This document shows positions 22,001-35,000 of a stretch of DNA of 64,000 nucleotides, piece after piece. The first letter of the stretch is position 1, and every line of letters starts with the position of its first letter. Made by a program: the position numbers and the translations under genes. The notes beneath the pieces are model-generated. The model made no database searches. It was not told the DNA's origin and saw nothing but the letters and a program-made list of their open reading frames with translations. Origin of the DNA: Periplaneta americana (lineage: Eukaryota; Arthropoda; Insecta; Blattodea; Blattidae); assembly GCF_040183065.1 (NCBI RefSeq), contig NC_091131.1, positions 11,723,300 to 11,787,299 of the forward strand, read 5' to 3'.

Positions 22001-25000
22001 TACCTTACTACCGGGACATCACTTTATTTTTACTTCCATTTTTATTGTACCTGAGTTTCTGAATGTACTTGACTCCCATCCCTTGCAGTAATGTTCTTGC
22101 ACCCCTCAGCCACACAAACTTACGGCCGCTGTTGCATTCGGAGTCTGCTAGCAGTGAAGTAAACAGTACAGAGTATAGTGTGTTTCAGAAATATGGTTGC
22201 GTTTTCTATAGAAGAAAGAGCCTATATTATTGAAATTTATATCCAGGGCAGGTATTTATGGAGATTAATTACATCATTTGTGTTTTTTAATATTGGTGTC
22301 GGAGGAGATTGTTGGAGATTGATTTGTACTCTTGGCGGGTATTAATGGAAATTTTGGAAAATACAATTATTTTGGAATTGGAGTATTAACTCAGTATGAA
22401 TGTTACTTTCCAAATAATTAACATTAAAGGTTCGTTGGATTCTGGTAAAGGTGCGGTATGGCCAATAGACAATATTTGTTGGATTGAGACTGTATTTAAC
22501 ACACATTAATTAAAAACAAAAAAAAAAAAAAACTTGCAGCCCTTAAATTAACACTTTTTTTTATCCAATTTAATAAACCCTATTTCACCCTGAGGTATAT
22601 TAGGGTTATAGTTGGTATCACTTTCAAATTATTAGTGAAAATTTGAATTCTCCGTCTTTTGAGTTCACTAATGTAATCAGAACACCTGGAATACCATGTA
22701 AGTCCACACCTGTGGAGTAACGGTTAGCGCGTCTGGCTGCGAAACCAGGTGGCCCGGGTTCGAATCCCGGTTGGGACAAGTTATCTGGTTGAGGTTTTTT
22801 CCGCGGTTTTCCCTCAACCCAATACGAGCAAATGCTGGGTAACTTTCGGTGCTGGACCCCGGACTCATTTCACCGGCATTATCACCTTCATTTCATTCAG
22901 ACGCTAAATAACCTAGATGTTGATACAGCGTCGTAAAATAACCCAATAAAATAAATGAAAATACCATGTATTGTAGCCTACTTGAATGTATAACAAATTC
23001 AAAGGAAAAAAGAAAGTCCAAAAAAGAATTCAGAATATGAAATTCGCTATAAAACGACCCAATAGTAATAATTCGCTATTGTGTTCATATTTCGCTATTA
23101 GAACTCTATTTCGCGATTTATCACGATTGTTTCATCGGTATATTATTAATCAGAATCACTTAATTCGTAAAGATTAGTAACTCTCTATTGTATATCTATT
23201 ATGTCGTGATTTTCGCGATCTCCATAAGCACCTGGCCCTGCTTGTTTCGCACAGGTACGGTGTGTAGCATGACTGAATAACTTTATCTGTGTGGACTGAG
23301 CAGAAGTGAAGATTAAATTACCGAAAGTACGGTAATATGCTGAATAAAGTAGCCATTATATGATGAATACAACCGCCTGAAGAGTTGAGTTTGTGAAAAA
23401 AAAAAACTGTTACTACTCTACTGTATTTTGTTAAAATACCGTGAAAGTAATAAACAAACTGAAAATCGTAATATCGTATTTCCCCGCAACATAAATGGAT
23501 ACACTACTTTTCTCTCCTCCTATAGCTAGTAAAATGATTTGTTTACGTATTGCACTAGTAACACCAAACTCTTGTAGTGGAAGGGGTTAACAGTGCTTCC
23601 GAGTATAACCAGGTTAATGTTAAAAATGTTGGTAAAAGTAAAGTGATGTCCCTGTATAATAATATCGGACAGCTAGTAGTTCTGCGCGCGAACGACGCTG
23701 GTGCTGCTACCTAGGCGGCCGGTGTGGTAATACTCGCGAAACAAGCTGTAATCAACTGCAGTGTATATTGTTGCTGGGCTAGTTAACAGTTTTATTAATT
23801 AGTGCTGTGTTAAAATGTCAGGGTGTATATGTGCTGTTTATAATTGCTACAATTACAGCATTACAAATTGCTCGAAATCGTACTTTCGATTTCCGAGAGT
23901 TCATAAAACGTGAGTCAACAAAATTCTTTATTAGGTCTAATACCTTTGTCTCTGTGTCGATAGAAAAATAAAAATTAGCTTTTTTATTTAGGCCTAATAA
24001 ATGAATAGAAGTTAAAATATATTGGAAATTTTAAGGTTTTAGCAAATTAAGTTGTATTGTTGTCCACATGCCTTTACTAATAATTACAAGCATCAGAATA
24101 CTACCATTTTTATCTTTGCAGTCGTCAGCAGTGGGTATATAAAGCATTATTGTAAATTCATTCCTAATGCCAGAATTAATTTTGTCTCACTAAAGCAAAG
24201 AAAAAATACGCAACAATTAATTACGGAAAATAATATGAAGCATGCAATATTTATCATAATATGCAGTTTTGATATAAAATAATGTTACATTAAATACGAT
24301 ACTATTCAACATATCTTAAGTGTCTCGTATATTATTCCACATTATTGTAGTACCTCACATTTTAAACAATAGTCCGATTTCCGCTATGTTAATATTAAGT
24401 ATTTGTGGACGTAACTGCACACCGCTCCGCTAGATGTTAAGTCCGCGATATTTCACACTCACGTCAATGCTGCTAGTATACAGCTATCCGGTATTATTAT
24501 AGTAAGGTATTTGCTTATATGATGTTATCACATTCTACTATATATAGTCACGAAGCTTGAGTTTTGAGGGTGCTAGAAACAATAGACTGTGACGGTACTA
24601 TTTTGCATTGCCTGTAATGAGGCGATATTAGCGATCCTAGTGGTGAGCAACTACCTAATGTTTGCATATTTACTACGTATTGAGCTTCGCGACTGTATTT
24701 ACTAGACTGTGATGTTACTTTCAAGCAGCATTTTTTACGGTCATGAATTTCATTCTCTGTATGACTAACATAATATCACCGTCTTCTGTGGCCGAATTAA
24801 CAAAACTACAATATATTGGTCTGAAGTGACAGCACTATTTGCTAAACATTATTACAGTACTGTAGTTTTATTAAGCAGCCATAAGATGCAATCCAGCAGT
24901 CAGTGGCCTTATCTGATAAAACGCCTCGTACAATAATTCAGTGTCAATCACAGAAAATCAAGAAATGCCAACAAAATTTAACTTTGAAAATTGTGTTTTC

Positions 25001-28000
25001 AGTAACTGTAACTTAAAGCAATAAATAAATGTCTGTAAAAACCTTTAGTTTTTTATTCTGTTAATGTAACATTTCAGCTTATCTTACTTTTGAGGTTAAG
25101 TATTGCTGTTTGTATTTCCGCTCTGAGTAGTCGGCAGTAGTATTTAGTATGCCGTGATAGAGAGCAGTTTCATGGATAAATATATAATAGGATGCGAAAC
25201 TTAATGAGTTTCCCGTAACACATACTAGAGGCGCTGTTATAGAAATTGATCTTGCTGCCATCTATTTTTGGGAGAGGCGTTATTACAAATAGCAGCGCAC
25301 CAAGTATCGAAAAGAGTAATTACTCCATGCATTTAGCAGCGCACCTGGTGACGAAAATGTTAAACTGTCCAGAAAGTATTCGCTCCCACCCTCATAGATA
25401 TTCAAAACTAGCCTAATTTAAAATAAAACATTTACAGTTTTACTCCTCACAGCATATTCTACTGAAAATTCTTACCGGAGCCAACAGGAAGATAAAAGAG
25501 ACGATGTGTTTTACATTACCCGATTAAAATATAACCAGACAGAGACAAAAAATAAAGCAAAAGGTTAGATAATTGGGATTGTATTCTTTGGATATTTATT
25601 GTACAGCACAATGGAAAGTCTGCAAGAACTACGTAGATAGTTCAATTTATTATATTACCATTACTTTACAATACATTCAACACTATTTTTACAACGTCCA
25701 TAAACATCACTGTTTAACATACACTTCTTATACACACACGTATCACTTTATGTTCACTTATTAGTAAGTTTCAGTCCGCCATCTTCGCTCCTCGACTCTC
25801 CCATACAATATCTCGAACGGATAAATAGAGAACTCTCAGTTTTTTTTTTTTTTTTCCCATAAGTACCAGGTCGAATTTGACCCTTTCCTTTTGAAAGAAT
25901 TGTAGGAGATCATATGATAAGTTATAACCTAAAATATTTCAAGGCAACGTTATCTACCAATGGTAGAGTGAGCAAATTGATACGGTCATGTATGAGAAAC
26001 CGGTATATTTTTACTTATTAGTGGATTTGGATGGTTGTGGAGGGATGCTAGAAATTTTGTACGAAGAGTTTTGATATAATCTGAAAAGTATAGTATCCCA
26101 AGATCATCATACAGTTGGCTATTTCGGATGAGATAGTCCGCTCCAGTGATGGTTCTGCAGATGGCTCGTTGAAGTCCGTCTAGTCGTTTAAGATGTCATG
26201 TATGTGCTTGAGCCCATATTTCACAGCAGTATGTCATGTAGGATCGAATTAATACTTTGTACAGCATTGTTTTGATATTTAAAGACGTATAACTCTTGAA
26301 AAATGAGTAGAGAAGCATATATCTTTGGAAGGCCTTCTCACGAATATGTGTGACGTGATGTTTAAAAATAAGTCTCTTATCAAGAAGAACTCCAAGATAC
26401 TTGACGGTAGTTTTGAAAGGTATATTTTCATTTTGGATGGTGAAGGGCTGAAAGTGCCGCGGAAATCTTCGTGTAAAAACAACTGCTTGCGACTTGGAGC
26501 CATTTATCTTGAGATGCCATTTTGTGGACCATTGGGTTATGATATTTAAGGCTCCCTGCATTTGTAGACAAGCAAACTGAATGTTTATGTGCTTAGTATA
26601 AATAACAGTATCATCAGCGTATAGCATAAGTTTACATTTGGATTGAATTGGTATATCACAGACATATGCACAGTACAGTGTTGGACTTAAAACCGATCCT
26701 TGAGGAAATCCTGCAGTTATTGTGTGAGCGTTAGAGAGATAGCGTCCGTCTTGAACACGAAAGGTTCTATCTGTAAGATAACTGGCGATAAGTTGAATAT
26801 AATTTACAGGAATGTTAAGATTGTGAAGTTTATATAACAAACCGGTGTGCCAGACAGTATCGAAAGCTTGCTGGATGTCAATAAATGTAGCTACTGTATG
26901 CTGTCCAAGTTGAAATCCTGTTTGGATGCATCTTGTTATTCTGTGAAGTGCTTCTCTGGGACTATGTTGAGGTTTAAATCCAAACTGTTCATGGTGGATG
27001 GCATTTGGTGCAGTTAAATATGGCTTTAGTCGTGCCAGAATGATACGTTCAAAAATTTTTCCAAGGAAGTTGGTTAGGCTGATTGGTCTATAACTTTGGG
27101 GTAATGTTGGATCTTTTCCCGGCTTAACTATTGGTATAATATGTGCTGTTTTCCATGCTGTTGGAAAATAATTATGATGTAGACATGAGTTGAATATCTT
27201 TGTTAAATGTGTTATGGCTCTTTTTGGTAATTTCTTCAATATGGCTGGTGTGATTTTATCCGGGCCAGGTGTCTTCTTCGGTGCTAAGTTTCGAATTATG
27301 GTCTTGATTTCTTGTGGTCGTACGTGAGGTGTATTTCCAGGTTCAGGGCGATGTAATATGGACTGTACATGTTGTGATATTGTTGTTGAAAAGTCTTGTA
27401 GTGAGGAATGATGATGGGAGGAGAATCGATTTTGGAAGGAGTTTGCAAGAGCTTCAAGCCTATCAATAGGATCATAATTAAATGTACCACTTGAGTCTTT
27501 AATAGGTGTCGATTTTTTTGTGGTAGTTTTTCCCAGCATTCGTTTTGTAAAAGTCCAGAAGGTTTTTCCTGTAGGCTTAATGTTTTCCACTGTGTCGGCA
27601 AACTTATTGATTTTGTAAGTCTCATATTTTCTTCGGATAGCACGTTGATACCGATAAAAAGCTCTTTTTGCTTGAGGATCCGCATAAAGCTGCCACCGTT
27701 TTCGAGCTTGATTTTTGGCTTTAAGAAGATGTTTTAGTTCAGTACTACCGTAGATGTTATCTGATGTCTCAATAGTCAGTGTAGAGGACGATTCATCGAA
27801 TGTTTCTATGATAGTGTCAGAAAATATTTGTATAGCGGTGTCTATTTCAGAAGATTTCAAAGTCGGTAGATTAGCCGGGATGATTTGGTGCAAGCGTTTC
27901 GTGAAGAAATTCCAATCTGTAACTTTCTCTGTAGAAGGTTGACTTGAGATCATATGAAAGGGGGCCTTGAAAGTCAAAAGAACTGGAATATGGTCAGAGT

Positions 28001-31000
28001 CGAGAGCGTTTAAGCAGATTTGTTGTACTGGAGAGTATTTTGTGTTATATAAACAAATATCAAGTACATCTGGATGATGAGTGGTTATCCAGGGAATTCT
28101 CGTTGGTTCTTTAGGTCCTGTAATTGAATAATGATATTGATTTGAATGTAATAGTAAGGTTTCACCTTTCGAAGTATTTAGTCTGGAATTCCATGATCTG
28201 TGTTTAGCATTGAGGTCGCCACAGAAAATGAAATGTTTGTGATGTGTGATAAGCAGGGTCAGGTCATTTTTATTGAGTTGAGCATATGGCGGATAATAAA
28301 CAGATGCTATTAGTATTTCTGTTCCTTCAAGCTGGATGAATATACCAGTGGCTTCGAGAGTCTGAAAATTTGGAAATATGGCTGTTCGATATGGCATGGA
28401 GTTTTTAATGAGTATAGCAGTTCCTCCACCAGGTCGGTTGATTCTGTCTGTACGGATAACAGTATAGTTGCGTATACGAAATTTCATGGTGGGTTTTAGA
28501 TGAGTTTCACTGATACATGCGAGGTCAATATCATAATTAAGGAGCAAGGCTTGTAGTTCGTAAGTCTGGTGAATTATTCCGTTTGCATTGAAATTTAAGA
28601 TGTTTAAACCTCTGTGTTTGGAAATCATTTAGAGGTCTTTTATGGATTGTTGTAATTGAAAAGATTAATGAAACCTTCAATGAATATTATTACCTTGGAT
28701 ATTGAGTCATTTGCATTTTGGATTTTATGAAAAGTTGTGCGGATAAGCTGAATTGTATGTTGAATGTTCAGTGAGCGTAAGATGTTAACAATATCTTTGA
28801 AGGAGTCTGATATTGATTCTGATGATGTTGATGTTGCACTTGGAGTATTGAATGTTGACTGGAAAGCTTTGGTGTTGCCAGGATTAGCAAGTAAAGGAAA
28901 GTCGCTCTGTTTCCATGTTGGTGGAGTAGAACGTTCTTCGGAAAGAATTCTCCTGTTCCTCATCTTCTCTTGAGAACTCTCAGTAATGTACCCAACACTT
29001 AGTTCTAATGTTCACCACCTACGACGCCAGGCGCTGATCACCTTATTTCAGAGCACCAAATCCAGATGGTGCTGACCGCAGTTTCGCATCCTATTATATA
29101 TTTATCCATGGCAGTTTGTTTTTGAACTTCATTACAAGGAAACATAATAATGCCTTATTGCTGTGTTTTATAATGATTATCATTTATAAGTAATTCGGTT
29201 TTGCAAGTTATTTAGTTTTATTTTTGGGTAACCTTATTAAATTGCGCTCGTGGTTTCATCTTATTATGTAATTGAAGAAAAACATTTAAGCTCCTTTAAT
29301 TTATGACAACTAAAAGTAAACAACTTATATTTAAATAATAGCCTACTTTCCAAAAATCATATTAATAAACATAATTCCATCAAGATGATTTAATATTCAA
29401 GGAATAGCCACTAGTAAAGAAACAGTTCAATCTATTCGAATACACAAAGCAGTGAGTACCTACTTATAATAAGATAATTTTAAGATTGAATATTCTGGTT
29501 ATAAACTATTGAAAAATAAATATATCCAAACCATCCCAATATAAAAGAATTTGTAATTAAATTTGGATCAATAATTAACATTCTTATTCAATATCGATAA
29601 TTGTTATTGTTTGTGAAAATTCTCATGCCATATTTTAAGCTGTATTTCCAATGTCACTCATTCTATGATGGTTAGTCAGCGACAGACTGCCTGATAGGGA
29701 GAAGTTACTTAAGATTAATTTAATATAATATACTTATGGACTTCTTAAATGCAAATACCAACCTATTTTTCCTACGGATTTTCCTTCTCCTGTTACGGGC
29801 AGCACAAGGAATTTCCCATCCATGATGTAATTCGAATCAAGAGTTAACAGTGGAATGAATACGTCTACTTCGACATGCTTGTTGGGTATATCGATGCTGA
29901 AAGAAACCATGATCTCAACGAAAGAAACATACTATTTATAATAGTAATCACTTCTGATCCCTTTTAAAAGCAATTACTTCTTTAGACTCAAAAGAATTAA
30001 CAGTGGAATGAATACGTCTACTTCGACATGCTTGTTGGGTATATCGGTGCTGAAATAAACCATGATCTCAACGAAAGAAACATACAATTTATAATAGTAA
30101 TCACTTCTGATCCCTTTTAAAAGCAATTACTTCTTTAGACTCAAAAGAGTTAACATTGGAATGAATACGTCTACTTCAACATGCTTGTTGGGTATATCGA
30201 TACTGAAAGAAACCATGATCTCAACGAAAGAAACATACAATTTATAATAGTAATCACTTCTGATCCCTTTTAAAAGCAATTACTTCTTTAGACTCAAAAG
30301 AGTTAATATTGGAATGAATACGTCTACTTCGACATGCTTGTTGGGTATATCGATACTGAAAGAAACCATGATCTCAACGAAAGAAACATACAATTTATAA
30401 TAGTAATCACTTCTGATCCCTTTTAAAAGCAATTACTTCTTTAGACTCAAAAGATTTAACAGTGGAATGAATACGTCTACTTCGACATACTTGTTGGGTA
30501 TATCGATACTGAAAGAAACCATGATCTCAACGAAAGAAACATACAATTTATAATAGTAATCACTTCTGATCCCTTTTAAAAGCAATTACTTCTTTAGACT
30601 CAAAAGATTTAACAGTGGAATGAATACGTCTACTTCGACATGCTTGTTGGGTATACCGATACTGAAAGAAACCATGATCTCAACGAAAGAAACATACAAT
30701 TTATAATAGTAATCACTTCTGATCCCTTTTAAAAGCAATTACTTCTTTAGACTCAAAAGATTTAACAGTGGAATGAATACGTCTACTTCGACATACTTGT
30801 TGGGTATATCGGTGCTGAAAGAAACCATGATCTCAACGAAAGAAACATACAATTTATAATAGTAATCACTTCTGATCCCTTTTAAAAGCAATTACTTCTT
30901 TAGACTCAAAAGATTTAACAGTGGAGTGAATACGTCTACTTCGACATGCTTGTTGGGTATATCGATACTGAAAGAAACCATGATCTCAACGAAAGAAACA

Positions 31001-31995
31001 TACAATTTATAATAGTAATCACTTCTGATCCCTTTTAAAAGCAATTACTTCTTTAGACTCAAAAGAGTTAACAGTGGAATGAATACGTCTACTTCGACAT
31101 ACTTGTTGGGTATATCGGTGCTGAAAGAAACCATGATCTCAACGAAAGAAACATACAATTTATAATAGTAATCACTTCTGATCCCTTTTAAAAGCAATTA
31201 CTTCTTTAGACTCAAAAGATTTAACAGTGTAATGAATACGTCTACTTCGACATGCTTGTGGGGTATATCGATACTGAAAGAAACCATGATCTCAACGAAA
31301 GAAACATACAATTTATAATAGTAATCACTTCTGATCCCTTTTAAAAGCAATTACTTCTTTAGACTCAAAAGAGTTAACAGTGGAATGAATACGTCTACTT
31401 CGACATATTTGTTGGCTATATCGATGCTGAAAGAAACACACAATAATAGTAATCATTTCCGATCCCTTTAAAAATAATTACTTCATGTATAACATTGTCT
31501 GCACCGGTTTATTATTTAGAACTTACACACTGCTGGTATTATTTTATTCAAAGCAAATAGACAAAAAATAGAGGTCTAGTCGCCTGAACCCATTTGGAAT
31601 TATGACAAGAATCGTTACGTAATATGACTAAAGATAAAAATGTATACAATCTTACTACAAGGCCACTTTTTACATCTATGACCGCAATAGCACATTTCAC
31701 GTTCTATTTTCTAGCTTCTTATTTGGTTAGTCAGTACCTATAGATTGTGAAAAAAATGAATATTATTTCATAAATGCTGTAACACTGTAGTAGGCTCTGA
31801 GGATGGTGTGAAGAAGCACCGAAACAGCTGTAAGCCACATGTGCTTATGTAATTTAACACGAGTAAGTTTGCCAATCAACCAATAATTTATATTTAAGTG
31901 TTAAAAGTAGTGTACGATAGATTCAAGATGGATTATTTCATAGACGAGATACAAACATACAATTACTCATACATTATTAACATTTGGCTTTCTAA

Positions 31996-32054
<59 letters not shown>

Positions 32055-35000
32055 TATTTTTTTACTATTGGAGTGCAATTCTTGATCATAATGGCTGACT
32101 TTCCTTTATTATTAATTACCACGGAAAATAAATAACATTGATAATTGGGAACATGTGATACTAGTAGTAGGCAATTGTAGCCTACTTTACAATTATTTAA
32201 TCAAACCTGGTGTTTCAGTAAAAATGTATGTTAGTTCCTATTCAAATGTTTTCAGAACTTCCGAAAAACAGATTTACTTTTTTGTATTTTCGTAACTTTA
32301 AAGCTAGTAATACTGCAGTTCTGTAATCTATTTCTTTTCTGTACATTTTTTAAATTTTATTTGGTTATTAAACGACGCTGTATCAACTACTAAGTTATTT
32401 AGCGTCGATGAGATTGGTGATAGCGAGATTGTGATCAGTGAACTGCTAGTTCTTGTCTGTTTCACTGATTATATGATTGTAGAGTGGTCTATACATTTAT
32501 AATTTAACTTGTTTCATCAGTATAAGTTTTCAAATAAGATCATACAATTTCAAAGGAAAATATTATTATTGTTTTCCTCCAAATATTGAGAAACAAAGAA
32601 AGAGTGTTTGAAGGGTTCTAGCAAGAGCGAAACATTATTAATTGTGTTTAAATATATGACCAATGAAACTATTATTGTCATAGATAAACAAGTAAAGCAT
32701 ATGTTTTCGTTTTCCTCACAGTTGTCATTGTTTACCCCACATATTGAGAAACAGAGAAAGAGTGTTACATTTTTTATATACGCCCATAGACCATTGTTCC
32801 CATGCATTATATATTAAAGGAAATTGAAATATTTAAGCTCATACTTGTTCATATTTTCCAACCACAACAGTATTTCAACTTCATATCAAAGTATGGGTTT
32901 TGTTATTTTCTTCCCTACCCAGACCCTATATCTGAACTGCGACCGAACACGAACGCTGCTCATTCGATCCTGAAATTTATTAATATTTTTGTTTCCTCTT
33001 TTTTTATATATATGCATTATTTATCCCATTTCTATTGTTATATGTGGTCTGTTTTATATTCTGTATTAAGAATTAAAAATAAATGTAGTTATACAAGATT
33101 AGGGGGGGGGGAAGACTTCTGATTTGCTCATATTGGGTTGAGAGAAAGTCCCGGAAAAAACCTCAACCAGGTAACATAATATTTGAGGAGAAAAATTCGC
33201 TCCGGCGCCGGGGATCGAACCCGGGTCCTTGGTTCTACGTACCAAGCGCTCTGATCACTGAGCTACGCCGAATTCAATCCACAGCACCGTATCGAATTCT
33301 CCTCCTTGAATGTTCCCCTTTATGGCCCGACTCCAAGTTAGGCATAAATGTTGACGTATATGTCCAATGTCAACTGCCATTATACTAGGAGCGCACTCAG
33401 CTGAGTGACTTGTTTGGCCGGGATTCCGCAGTTAAGGGTTAAGTTGACTTTGGAAAGTAGAAAGTCACCATTTTCCTATTCACAGTCGACACTTTGACGA
33501 GAGCAAACTTCAATCGTGACTTTACTTCGAAGTCGCCGAAAATCTAGACTTTGACTTTGACTTTGACTTTGACTTTCGTTCGTGGACAACAGGTAAATGA
33601 CTGATATTTGGGAAATTGTTGAATTTGCCGAGAATATTGAAGACATCTAGGATATTATTAAAGCTGTTCATGTTCCTTAGGTATTATTATATATTATAAA
33701 TTCAAATCAAGGTACAGATTTGATGAACAGTATTAAATATCCTCGTCATGTTTCAACTTTCATTGATGAATAATCAAAGAGGATTATCTGTTCCACCATT
33801 AAATAATACAATTTATTTCATCGGGATTTTACGCTATAGGTAAGGATTAATAGCTTAATATTGATTCTTAGTATTTAATTTTATACAAGACAGGTTATAC
33901 AGCTGGAAATGCAGTTAATTTATAATCCTTGCGGTCGTCATAATAATGTTTTCTTCATATTGATTTCAGATAATTTTTAAGTAGTTTCTGTAAACATGCA
34001 GGGAATAACTCTGCCAACTGTCAGCAGGATAATATGTCTCTTTCATAGTCTGTCATTGGTGGAATCTCATCTTCCATATTATTTTCACAACAACATTATT
34101 TTACAATGAAATAATTTCAGGGCTTAATGTGAGACTAACGTAACTGCAATAGATGTTTTAGTCATAACAAAATTCTTAACAGGCAATACTATTTCAGATA
34201 AACATACCATCATGTTTTGTAGTTATGAATTGTGTTATATACAAGACTGTTCGAATTGAGTTACGATTTTTTGTGGCCAGGTAGAAGAACAAATTATTAA
34301 GGCCCGGTTGCAGAAACGCAAATCAAATCAGTCTCTGATCGCCAATCAGTTGATGTCTGATTTATTTGATTGTTCATTGCGTTGCACAAACGTGAATCTC
34401 CAATCAAGTTGTCTCAATTTACTAATTGCTGATTTGAGAAAGAAATACATTTGACAACAGTGCTATTTAGCAACCACAGCCAATTTGATGTTATTTAAAA
34501 GTCGCGAAACGAAAGCATCAAGTGGGCGGTGACTAGGAAAACAAGTGAATGTTCAAGTAATTGTTTTGTTTGTAGAAAGGAAACAGGTGGATTCTATTTG
34601 TATATAGACTACAATATAGTGAAAAAAAAAAAAAAAAAAAAATGAAGCCAACAAAAAAAAAAAAAAAACGTGAGGGGACTTCTGTTGTGGGATTTGCTAG
34701 GGAAGTCGACAAGAAATTGGAATATGCATAGCCTCCATAACCCAAAATAATTCCATTTCCCATCTCTCTGTTTACAAATGGAGCTCGTAACCTAACTCAT
34801 TAAAACTATTGTGTTATGTGTAGAACCCTGCCAACGGGCTACAACATTGCAGAATTTCAATGACGGTGTAGACTACATATTGCCTGTATATTCACAGAAA
34901 ATAAACCTTTTCTATTTCGATAAAGTTGGGCATCATTTCAACCAGGTGATTGGATGGGGATGTGAACAGTCTATACAACCAATATTAGGCTACTCTTGGA

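Larger units (their letters stand above)
25841..28971 (-). mobile_element. Jockey-like non-LTR retrotransposon, 5'-truncated, with 13-bp target duplication
   Basis: GAGAACTCTCAGT flanks the element at 25828-25840 and 28972-28984. The 3' end (low coordinate) is a poly-A tail of about 15 nt. It contains the end of ORF1 and a nearly full ORF2. Truncation is inside ORF1. The clean target duplication and single nonsense mutation suggest a young insertion in takeout A intron 4. Confidence 0.95.

Noticed and set aside
18607-31485. Link between the 153-nt length of takeout exon 5 and the 153-bp tandem period
   Set aside because: The tandem unit derives from the exon 4 acceptor region, not from exon 5. 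The equal numbers appear coincidental.
33200-33272. Functional tRNA gene
   Set aside because: The B box is good but the acceptor stem does not pair, and the sequence is embedded in a SINE that recurs in part at 36063.
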